Source: Stomoxys calcitrans
Taxonomy: Eukaryota > Arthropoda > Insecta > Diptera > Muscidae
DNA length: 64,000 nucleotides
Reading direction: 5' to 3'
Assembly: GCF_963082655.1 (NCBI RefSeq)
Contig: NC_081555.1
Coordinates: forward strand, 145,515,252 to 145,579,251
The position numbers and the translations under genes are program-made. Every line of letters starts with the position of its first letter. Within the stretch, counting starts at the first letter, position 1. The notes below the pieces were generated by a model. It did no database searches, was not told the origin of the DNA, and was given only the letters and a program-made list of their open reading frames with translations. Below are positions 1-10,020 of this stretch, piece after piece.

Positions 1-220
1 CATCGATATTAAGGATCTGTGCAAAATTTCAAACGGCTACCTTTGCGCGTTCGACCTCTACCGCGATTTCTACAGACGGACGGACGGACCTTTCTAGATC
101 AATTCAGAACGACGAGACGATCAATATATACTTTATGGGGTCTTAGGTGAATATTTCGAGGTGTTACAAACGGAATGGCTAGATTAGTATACCCCCTTCC
201 TATGGTGGTAGATATAAAAA
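1..220 (-). mobile_element. Far end of a family B-like HINE-type element (cut by window edge)
   Basis: The segment holds the conserved end module of the superfamily: the tail of a repeat unit, a short GACGGACGGAC tract, a 'GATCAATATATACTTTATGGGGTC' type block split by mutations, and a final TATGGTGGTAGATATAAAAA close to the usual GGAGGGTATAAAAA terminus. The hairpin end lies outside the window to the left. It does not code for protein. Confidence 0.7.
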
Positions 221-345
221 TGGTTAGTCTGAAAGACGGATAGTCTGATAGACGGATATTCTGAAAGACAGATAGTCTGAAAAACTGATAATCTGAAAGA
301 CGCAGAATTTGAAAGACTGATAGTCTGAAAAAGCTAGAGTTTGGA
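221..345. repeat. Short minisatellite, unit about 16 bp (CTGAAAGACGGATAGT)
   Basis: About seven imperfect copies of a 16-bp unit follow directly on the end of the element to the left. The unit contains GACGGA, so it may have arisen by slippage from the same GGAC-rich module; that origin is inference. Confidence 0.7.
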
Positions 346-429
346 AGAAATCGTGTAAAAAATGTTCGTTTTATGGAGCCAAGGCCTTTTATTGTTCTAT
401 TAGGCCGCTACATCCAAAAGTGATTTGAT

Positions 430-720
430 GTATATCGACGATAACACAGTTACACACATCAAAATACAACGGCTGCTTTAGCTAGGTCATGTAGTCAGAA
501 TGGATGAACAAGCTCCAGCAAAGAAGTCTTTTGAAGGCCAACACGGTGGTGCACGCAAACCTGGAAGACCAAAAGCCCGATGGAAAGATGAAGCTGTGGA
601 AGACACCTCGAAACTTGGTGTCAGAGATTTTAGATTGAGCGCAGAAGATCGAGGTGTTTGGAACGCTATTCAACGTTCAGCTAGTGGAACAAATGTTCTG
701 TCATAGCCAATTAAAGTAAA
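430..720 (+). pseudogene. 3' end of an RTE-like non-LTR retrotransposon (C-terminal tail of RT protein)
   Basis: The plus-strand reading 'LGHVVRMDEQAPAKKSFEG...RKPGRPKARWKDEAVEDTSKLG' is the C-terminal tail that follows the reverse transcriptase in many RTE-like LINEs. The frame stays open to a TAG near 706. The same family is seen at 10021-13213, where the sequence stops inside this tail; here the natural 3' end appears to survive, running into an AT-rich 'ATTAAAGTAAAG' close to 720. No other part of the LINE is present, as expected of a 5'-truncated copy. Confidence 0.75.
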
Positions 721-1010
721 GCAGGATGTCAGAATGCATATTTTACAGCCCCTAGACATTAAATCAGTTGATATATAGAGCAGCAATATTCTAATATAGA
801 CCGATCTGGACCATGTTATATAAGGATACCAAAGAACCTAACACAATTCCTTTTTCCAAACTTCAGCGAAATTTGGCTTTTGTGGTCCTTAAAACTTTAA
901 TTGTCACATCAGTCTATATGACAAGATATAGTTCGATAAAAACCATCTTTGAACTTAACCTGCCTATGAAAAAAAAATAGTCTCTACAATTTTCGAATTT
1001 GCTTGCATGT
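721..1010 (-). mobile_element. Decayed family A repeat fragment
   Basis: Words such as 'ATATAGACCGATCTGGACCATG' (interrupted) and 'TTGAACTTAACCTGCCTATG' match family A repeat units and the region just before their GGAC module. No terminus is preserved. Confidence 0.5.
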
Positions 1011-1185
1011 TAGCGCGAGGATAATTTTTCTAATGACGTGTTAATTTCTTCTTCGAGATGAGGAGCCATTGTAGATACACCACATCAAACATGCTTTGAC
1101 GCGTTTCGACCCCTTGGTAAGGGGGGTCATTATCATAAATCTTTAGATGTGAGGGATTTCAAAGCTAAAACCTTGGTAGGTTGTA

Positions 1186-1250
1186 TTGTTGATATGTGAG
1201 AAGTTTCCACCTGTTCTTTAATGGAACGTTCATGTGCAAATTTACATATT
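1186..1250 (+). mobile_element. 3' tail fragment of the tRNA-derived SINE
   Basis: The sequence GATATGTGAGAAGTTT followed by 'CCACCTGTTCTTTAATGGAACGTTCATG' (split) closely matches the 3' part of the SINE at 40190-40500. Neither box A nor box B is present, so this is a 5'-truncated copy. Confidence 0.6.
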
Positions 1251-1261
1251 TATATATAGTT

Positions 1262-2224
1262 TCTTTATATATCGATCTGCCGAATTAGGGTCCGAAAATA
1301 AAGTCACGTTGATAAAGACCGATAATAAGGCGCGACTTTAAATTTTAATCTCTTACATAGATCGCTCGTAGGTATCTTGAATGCGATGAGAAAGAGTTTC
1401 ATTCCTCTTTATATCATTTTTTTTTTCTGCCCATAAGCAGGTTAAGTTCGAAAATGGGCTATATCGGACCATATCTTGATAAAGCCCCCATAAAGACCGA
1501 TCTGCCGATTGGGGTCTCAGGCTCATTAAAGCCACATTTATTGTCCAATTTCGATGAAATTTGGGACAGTGAGTTGTGTTAGACCATTCGACATCCTTCT
1601 TCAATTTGACTCAGATCGGTCCAGATTTGGATATAGCTGCCATATAGACCGATCCGCCGATTTAGGGTCTTAGGCCCATAAAAGCCACATTTATTATCCG
1701 ATTTTGCTGCAATTTGGGACAGTGGGTTGTGTTAGGTCCTTCGACATCCTTCTTCAATTTGCCCCAAATCGGCCCAGATTTGGATAGAGTTTCCATATAG
1801 ACCGATCTCTCGATTTGAGGTTTTGGGGCCATAAAAACCGCATTTATTGTCCGATGTCGCTGAAATTTGGGACAGTGAGTTAAGTTAGGCTCTTCGATAT
1901 TCTTCTTCAATTTGGTCTAGATCGGTCCAGATTTGTATATAGCTACCATATAGACCGATCTCTCGAATTGAAGTTTTGGGCCCCTACAAGGCGCAATTCT
2001 TATCCAAATGAACTGAAATATTACACAATGACTTCTGCTATGTTCTGCATTCATTTATGGTTCGAATCGGACTATAACTTGATATAGCTTTAATAGCATA
2101 ACAGTTTTTATTCAATGCCTTTTGTTTGCTAAGTAGAGATACCGCGCATAGAATTTCACAAATGCGATCCATGGTGGAGGGTATATAAGATTCGGCCCGG
2201 CCGAACTTAGCACGCTCTTACTTG
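1262..2224 (+). mobile_element. HINE-type element with family A repeats and family B hairpin end
   Basis: Several 153-bp family A units (reverse of the 'TCGGTCTATATGGCAGCTATATCC' word) run to an end with the subterminal repeat CCATGGTGGAGGGTATATAA, the hairpin arms and a final ACTTG. The left end is missing. The combination of A-type repeats with the B-type hairpin end (AAGATTCGGCC) suggests exchange between families. Confidence 0.7.
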
Positions 2225-3668
2225 TTTCTGATGACCTCGCCAGGACTTGAGCCCATGCATCTAGCTTTATCTGCGGACATGGTAACCACTGCATTACGGT
2301 GGCCTCCTTCATGAGAAAAACTTCTGATAAGTTAGAGCAAACCAGGGTTTATTCTTGGCCCTAACAAAATGACCCACCTTAGTGTTCACTTCTCGCACTC
2401 AGCAATAATGAGGAAGCTAAGCGATCTCCTTGAAACACATTACTCAAAATCCTTCATTCCTACATACATACACATATCACTTTTACCATCGCATTGGCCG
2501 ATTTTTCTTACAAAAAGTATTGTTTCTAATGTTTTCCAAGAATAAGATTAAACTTCATCATTTTTTCGTGTCAGCCACTGTCAATATATGAAATGATTTC
2601 TGACTTTGATAAGACACTTCGCTTCCAAATGTAATTAAATTGATTTACACTATAAATTCGAAAGGGGAATATCCACCTACCGAGCTTATTCCATTGGGAG
2701 CAGATAGAACATTGAAGCAATTACTTAGAACATTTAACTTGGCTCAATGCGAATGGACGATCTGTCATAGTTTTGCACATAAAGCATTATAATAAATTGC
2801 TTTTAATAATAATTATAATTAATTTATTGTCGTTGTCGGTGTTGTTGCTGTTATTGTTATAGTGCTACACTCACATTGTTGTGGTCCCTTTAAGTTATGC
2901 TTTTCTTACTTTGTATTTGTTGTTGTTGTGTTTGATGTTCTTTGTTACACCATCACTTCCTTATACATGCTATATGTAGGAGTACACCCACCAAAGAAAC
3001 GTAAAACCACATTAGACCAGAACACTGAAGGAAAAACTTTTTTTTTTCACTACAACACAAACACAATGGAAAATATGAGCAAAACTAAAATGTGAAAGCG
3101 TAATTGAGAAAAAGAAACGAAACATCCAACTTTGCACATAATCATTTAACTCGTAATGCCAGAATTTCCAACGAGCTGGCGGTATAAACAAAAAAGACAA
3201 CAACAACAAGATAATGTTTAAAAACATGTAATAACAATAAGTAGTCGGATCTGAGCGGTAGCGGTGGGAAAAAGTTAACTTTTCCTATAAAAGTGGAAAT
3301 TTTCCCTTATACCTTACACTCAGAAAAAAATGTGGATTGAAGTTGCGTTGAAATTTTAAACACAATTGTGTTTGACCCCTCGACAACCGTGCAGAATATG
3401 AGTATGATACATTTGAAAATAGATGTAATATAGACCCAAACCATGACTTAATATTTAGCTGAATTAAAGCACAGTGACAACATTGAGTAACCCTCTAAGC
3501 AACCTTGGCAGATCTGATACCGATAGAACCACATTTAGATACATCTAACATACTGACCAAACGCCCGATTTGACGTTAATTGTTTAAATCGTGCAATATA
3601 TATGGTCACTTAAACTAAACCTTAACCGATTTTTACCAAAATTCATGGCGTTCGTCATTGAGCTGTAA
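2225..3668. other. No gene recognised; AT-rich spacer
   Basis: The stretch contains GTT/TTG trinucleotide runs around 2830-2930 and homopolymers, but no coding signature, RNA gene or transposon end that I recognise. Open frames here are short and lack any motif. Confidence 0.5.
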
Positions 3669-3994
3669 CAAGCAAAAGTGTGCCAAGTTCGGCCAGGCCG
3701 AACCTTATATACCCTCCGTCATGGATCGCATTTGTCAAGTTCTTTGCCCTATACAGAAAGATATAGGCAAACAAAGGATAACGGATAAGAATTGTCATGC
3801 TATTGGAGCTATACCATGTTATAAACCGATTAGAGCCATACTTGATTTGGCTGTTGGAGACCAAAGTGAACGTCATTGTGCAAAATTTCAAAACTGAAAA
3901 GAATTACGCCCTATAGTGGGTCAACGAATAAAATCAGAAGATCTGTTTATATGGGAGCTATATCAGTTTATGGACCGATATAAACCATATTTAA

Positions 3995-5540
3995 CAAGTA
4001 AAAGCGTGCTAAGTTCGGCCGGGCCGAATCTTATATACCCTCCACCATGGATCGCATTTGTCGAGTTCTTTTCCCGGCATCTCTTCTTAGGCAAAAAAAG
4101 GATATAAGAAAAGATTTGCTCTGCTTTTAGAGCGATATCAAGATATGGTCCGTTTCGGACCACAATTAAATTATATGTTGGAGACCTGTGTAAAATTTCA
4201 GCCAATTCGAATAAGAATTGTGCTCATTGGGGGCTCAAGAAGTTAAATAGAGAGAACGATTTATATGGGAGCTGTATCGGGCAATAGACCGATTCACATC
4301 ATAATAAACACGTTTGTTGATGGTCATGAAAGGATCCGTCGTAAAAAATTTCAGGCATATCGGATAATAATTGCGACCTCTAGGGATCAAGAAGTCAAGA
4401 TCCCAGATCGGTTTATATGGCAGCTATATCAGGTTATGAACCCATTTGAACCTTATTTGACACAGTTGTTGAAAGTAAAAATAAAATACGTCATGCACAA
4501 TTTCAGCCAAATCGGATAGGAATTGCGCCCTCTAGAAGCTCAAGAAGTCAAATCCCCAGATCTGTTTATATGACAGCTATATCAGTTTATGGACCGATTT
4601 CAGCCATACTTGGCACAGTTGTTGGATATCATAACAAAATACTACGTGCAAAAATTCATTCAAATCGGATAAGAATTGTGCCCTCTAGAGGCTCAAGAAG
4701 TCAAGACCCAAGATCGGTTTATATGGCAGCTATATCAGGTTATGGACCGATTTAAACCATACTTAGCACAGTTGTTGGGTATCATAACAAAACACGTCGT
4801 GCGAAATTCCATTCCATTCGGATAAGAATTGCGCCCTCTACAGGCTCAAGAAGTCAAGACCCAACATCGGTTTATATGGCAGCTATATCAGGATATGGAC
4901 TGATTTGGACCATACTTGGCACAGTTGTTGGATATAATAACAAAACACGTCGTGCAAAATTTCATCCCAATCGGATAAGAATTGCGCACTCTAGAGGCTC
5001 AAGAAGTCAAGACCCAAGATCGGTTTATATGGCAGCTATATCAGGTTATGAACCGATTTGAACCATACTTGGCACAGTTGTTGGATATCATAACAAAACA
5101 CGTCCTGCAAAATTTCATTCCAATCGGATAAGAATTGCGCACTCTAGAGGCTCAAGAAGTCAAGACCCAAGATCGGTTTCTATGGCAGCTATATCAAAAC
5201 ATGGACCGATATGGCCCATTTACAATACCAACCGACCTACACTAATAAGAAGTATTTGTGCAAAATTTCAAGCGGCTAGCTTTACTCCTTCGGAAGTTAG
5301 CGTGCTTTCGACAGACAGACGGACGGACGGACGGACGGACGGACGGACGGACGGACGGACGGACGGACGGACGGACGGACGGACGGACAGACGGACGGAC
5401 ATGGCTAGATCGACATAAAATGTCACGACGATCAAGAATATATATACTTTATGGGGTCTCAGACGAATATTTCGAGTAGTTACAAACAGAATGACGAAAT
5501 TAGTATACCCCCCATCTTATGATGGAGGGTATAAAAACGT
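3995..5540 (-). mobile_element. Full-length family B HINE-type element
   Basis: It starts CAAGTAAAAGCGTGC, then the hairpin, TATACCCTCCACCATGG, a unique block, an array of 153-bp units (for example ATGGCAGCTATATC at 4876, 5029 and 5182), a GGAC tract (5310-5403), the ATGGCTAGATCGAC block and an end in TATGATGGAGGGTATAAAAA. The terminal TATACCCTCCACC and GGTGGAGGGTATA words are inverted repeats. The sequence ATATTTAA flanks both sides (3987-3994 and 5541-5548). No protein is encoded; open frames inside simply follow the 51-codon repeat. The copy at 58564-59946 is very similar. Confidence 0.85.
5310..5403. repeat. GGAC tetranucleotide microsatellite inside family B element
   Basis: A run of GGAC with a few CAGA interruptions about 94 bp long. 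The homologous tract is a few units long in most other copies, so this is a copy-specific expansion. Confidence 0.9.
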
Positions 5541-5864
5541 ATATTTAAGGTCATATAAGAAGTTTTTGTGCAAAATTTCATGAAAATCATATAACAATAG
5601 CGCCCTCTAGAGGCTCAAGAAGTATACTCGAGAAATCGGTTTATATGGGAGCTGTTTCAGGTTATGAACCGATTTAGACCATGATTGGTATAGTTGTTGA
5701 AAATCAAAACAAACAACGCCATGAAAAACTACAGCCAAATGGATAATAATTGCGCCCTCTAGCGCTGAAGAAGTCAAGATCCGGGATTGGTTTACATGGT
5801 AGCTATATGAGGTTATAAACCGATTTAGACTATATTTGGCGCAGTGGTTAGAAGTTAGAACAAA

Positions 5865-7740
5865 CAACTAAAAAGGAGTTAAATTCGACCGGGCCGAACT
5901 TTGGATACCCACCACCTCGGGTATATATGTAAACCACCTTTCATTAAAATCCTGTGAAAACTGCTTACCTTATGTCCCATAGCAGTTAAATCGAAATATG
6001 TTCCGATTTGGACCAAATACTAATAAGTACAAGTCATTGTTCAATTGTGTATAACAAAAATATTGGTCTTTTTAGTAGCTTATCCGAAAAAAAGGATCTG
6101 AACCATATACAACATGGATGTCGAAAAGCCTAACATAAGTCAATGTGTCAAATTTCAGTTAAATCAGATTATAAATGCACATTTTTTTGGGCCAAGACTT
6201 TAAATCGAGATATCTGTCTATATGGCAGCTATATGCAAATCTTCATCGATCTAGACCAAATTGCAGAAATATCTGGAGGGGCTTTACTTAACTCTCTGTC
6301 CCAAATTTTGGCAACATTGGACAATAAGTGCCCCTTTTATGGGCCCAAAATATAAAATCGAGAGATCGGTCTGTATGGCAGCTTTATCCAAATCTAGACA
6401 GATTTAAGTAAAACTGAAGAAGGATGTCAAAGGATGTCGAAGGGCCTAACACAACCCACTGTCCCAAATTGCAACGGCATCGGACAATAAATGCGCATTT
6501 AATGGTCCCAAAACCTAAAACCGAAAAATCGTTCTATATGGCAGCTATATCCAAATCTGGACCGATCTGGGCCAAATTGACGAAGGATGTCGAAGGGCCT
6601 AACACAACTCACTGTCCCAAATTTCAGTAAAATCGGATAATAAATGTGGCTTTAATGAGCCTAAGAACATAAATCGGAGGATCGGTCTATATGGCAGATA
6701 TATCGAATTGACGAACTATGTCGAAGGGCTTAATACAACTCACTGCCCCAAATTTCAGCAAACTCGGATAATAAATGCGCCTCTTATGGGCTTAAGACCC
6801 TAAATCGGAGTATCGGTCTATATGGCAGCTATATCCAAATCTGGACCGATTTGGTCCAAATTGGCGAAGGATGTCGAAAGGACTAATACAACTCACTTTC
6901 CCAAATTTCAGCAAAATCGGATAAAAATATGGCCTAAGACCCTAGATTGGAGGATCGGTCTATATGGCAGCTATATCCAAATCTAGACAGATTTGAGTGA
7001 AATTGAAGAAGAATGTCGAATGGCCTAACACAACCCACTGTCCAAAATTTCAGCAAAATCGGATAATAAATGTGGCTTTTATGGGCCTAAGACACTAAAT
7101 CGGAGGATCGGTCTATATGGCAGCTATATCCAAATCTGAACCGATCTGAGCCAAATTGGCGAACTATGTCGAAGGGCTTAATACAACTCACTGTCCCAAA
7201 TTTCAGCAAAATCGGATAATAAAAGCGCCTCTTATGGGCCTAAGAACCTAAATCGGAGTATCGGTCTATATGGCAGCTATATCCAAATCTGGACCGATCT
7301 GGTACAAATTGGCGAATGATATCGAAGGGACTAATACAACTCACTTTCCCAAATTTCAGCAAAATCGGATAAAAAATGTGGCTTTTATGGGCCTAAGACC
7401 CTAAATTGGAGGATCGGTCTATATGGCAGCTATATCCAAATCTAGACCGATCTTAGCCAAATTGACGAAGGATGTCAGAGGGCCTACCATAACTCACTGT
7501 CCCAAATTTCAGCAAAATCGGATAATAAATATGACTTTTATTGGCATTAGACCCTAAATCGGCGGATCGGTCTATATGTGGGCTATATCAAGATACAGAT
7601 TCGTTGGAATCTAACACATTGAGTTCAATTAGACCCCTCGACATTCGTTCCTTTATAGTTCAGATCGGTCTATTTTTTGATGTTGCCATGTGCATACACA
7701 GATATACCGATTAAAGTTTTGAGGCCCATAAAAAATGCAT
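5865..7740 (-). mobile_element. Family A HINE-type element with long 153-bp array, far end lost
   Basis: It starts CAACTAAAAAGGAG with a hairpin (GACCGGGCCGAACTT), 'GGATACCCACCACCTCGGG', then about ten units with the word TCGGTCTATATGGCAGC. Three consecutive units begin at about 6963, 7116 and 7269, giving a 153-bp period; one interval is 142 bp because of a deletion. The right end is cut by the element starting at 7741. Confidence 0.8.
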
Positions 7741-9167
7741 TTTTATACCCTCCACTATAGGAAGGGGTTATACTAATGTAGTCATTCCGTACATAACACC
7801 TCCAAGCATTCGTCTAAGTCCCCATAAAGTGTATACATTCTTGATCGTCATGAAATTTTAAGTCGATCTAGCCATGTCCGTCCGTCTGTCTGTCTGTCCG
7901 TCTGTCCGTCCGTCTGTCTGTCCGTCTGTCTGTCCGTCTGTCTGTCCGTCTGTCTGTCCGTCTGTCTGTCTGTCCGTCTGTCTGTCCGTCTGTCTGTCCG
8001 TCTGTCTGTCCGTCTGTCTGTCCGTCTGTCTGTCCGTCTATCTTTCCGTCTGTCTGTCGGTCCGTCGTTCCGCCTGTCTGCCCGTCCGTCTTTCCATCTG
8101 TCTGCCCGTCTGTCAGTCCGTCTGTCTGTTCGTATGTCTGTCCGTCCGTCTATCTGTCCGACTGTCTGTCCGTCTGTCTGTCTCTCTGTCTGTCCCTCTG
8201 TCTGTCCATCTGTCTGTCTGTCCGACTGTCTGTCCGCCTGTCTGTCAGTCTGTCTGTCTGTCTGTCCGTCTGTCTGTCTGTATGTCTGTCTGTCCGTCTG
8301 TCCGTCTGTCTTTCTGTCTTTCTGTCTGTCTGTCTGTCTGTCCGTCTGTCTGTCTGTCTGTCTGTCCGTCTGCCTGTCTGTCCGTCTGTCTGTCTGTCCG
8401 TCTATATGTCCTTCTGTCTGTCCGTCTGTGTGTCCGTCTGTCTGTCCGTCTGTCTGTCCGTCCGTCTGTCTGTCCGTCTGTCTGTCCGTCTGTCTGTCCG
8501 TCTGTGGCAAGCATAAACCCTTCCTGCTTAGGTCCATGCGTTGCATGCAGCTATGTCTGTCATATCAACCCCGGCTCTTGACTTCTTGAGCCTCCAGAGG
8601 GCTGTCTCTTATCTGATTCGGCCTGAAATTTAGCACAAAGTGTTTTTAACTTCGAACAATCGTTCCTGGTCGGAATCAGTCTATTACCTGATATATCTCC
8701 CATATAAACCGATCGCCCGATATGACTTCTTGAGGTCTCAATTCTTATCCGATTTGGCTGAAATTTTGTGTGAGGTGTTTTGTTTATAACAGTGCCAAGT
8801 ATGGCATAAATCGGTCCATAGCCTGATATAGCTGTCATATACAGTGAGCTTCGAATTCGAATTTTGAGCCTCTAGAAGGAGCAAATGCCAAACGATTTGG
8901 CTGCAATTTTTCTGGTAAAGTTTTGTTATGACCTCCTATTGCCGTGTCAAGTATGGTCCAAATCGCCACTTAATCTGATATAGCTCCCATATAAACCGAT
9001 CGTTTGATTGGACTTCTTGAGCCTCTAGAGGGCGCAAGTGTTATCTAATTTGACTAAAATTTTAAACTTCGAATTTTTGATTTATCTGCTTTATATTTCA
9101 TTCAAACAGCGTGTCAAATGCCATACATGATGGGGAGTATAAAAGCTTTGGTCTGCACTTTTTCTTG
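7741..9167 (+). mobile_element. Family B element with a greatly expanded GTCT/GTCC tract
   Basis: The left end TTTTATACCCTCCAC and the 'CTTGATCGTCATGAAATTTTAAGTCGATCTAGCC' block (split) are the reverse complement of the usual far end. The microsatellite follows, then diverged 153-bp B units (8505-9090). A degraded hairpin end stops at TTCTTG near 9167. Confidence 0.7.
7873..8503. repeat. GTCT/GTCC microsatellite, about 630 bp
   Basis: An almost pure mixture of GTCT and GTCC tetranucleotides with scattered substitutions. It sits where other copies carry a few GACGGAC units, so it is an expansion of the element's own tract. The long open frames on both strands (such as poly 'SVCPSVCP' or 'TDRQTDRQ') are consequences of the repeat, not genes. 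Confidence 0.95.
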
Positions 9168-10020
9168 TTTTTTATGATAAAAACTAATATCACATTAACA
9201 GACAATTTCCTACCCGTGTAAATGCCATTAAGTAACATTGTGACGCGGAAAAGTATAGGAAACATCAGAAAGGAACAACTTTTTTTCCTTGTAACTGGGC
9301 TCTGTAAATAAAACTCAAACAAGTACGTGTTCCGGCAATACTGAGTCTTACCAGCCGCCCATTAAATAGCAGCAATCAACCCCTCGCTATAGCTATTTGA
9401 GAGGATGCGAGTGGGTAAGGACTAAAACTCCAGCAAATGCCCTTCATACTATTGGGGTTATAAGGAGTGCGAGTAGAAGTAACATCATCTTCATCAGCTT
9501 TCATAATTTTATGTTTCTTTAAGTTTTAGCCCCTGAGCTCAATAAACAATTGTTGCATTTACGGTCACAAATTTGAGCGAGAGAATTTTATTCAGGTGTT
9601 GGCCAGGCCAAAAACGGGGGTGTGTGAAATGTCTGCTTTGAATCTGTTTTTTTTTATGATTTCGTATTTTGGCCATAAGGACACGATAAAGGCATAAAGA
9701 AAGTTTAATGTCAAAAGTTTCAATGTGAATAATTTTTATTGTCGAAATCTTTCAAAACCTTCCCGCCTTTCGAATGCAAGGGGTGGAACTAACTCATTAT
9801 TTAAGGGGGCATACAAAAAAAAAATTACACGATCTTATACAAGAGGCTTAGATTGTTGAATGGGGCTGAAATATGTTTGCAACTTATCTACAGGAAGGCC
9901 ATAAATGCTGAAACTCAAATATAATGCCTTAATTTCGTTGGGGGATAATTCGAATATGGAATTAAGATGTGTTGTTGAAAATAGCCATAGGGCTAAAAAA
10001 AAAATTTAAAAAAAAAATTA
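9168..10020. other. No gene recognised
   Basis: AT-rich sequence with poly-A and poly-T runs. No coding motif, transposon terminus or RNA gene is recognised. Confidence 0.4.

Larger units (their letters stand above)
3669..5864 (-). mobile_element. Older family B element interrupted by a younger B element
   Basis: The hairpin end begins at about 3669 (CAAGCAAAAGTG, then a mutated hairpin and TATACCCTCCGTC). The repeat array stops at 3986 and resumes at 5549 in the same unit ('AGGTCATATAAGAAG...'). The intervening 3995-5540 is a second element. The outer copy is visibly more diverged and has lost its far end where the family A element begins at 5865. Confidence 0.7.

Noticed and set aside
7848..8589. 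Open frames of 151-235 codons on both strands
   Set aside because: They are translations of the GTCT/GTCC microsatellite and have no independent support.
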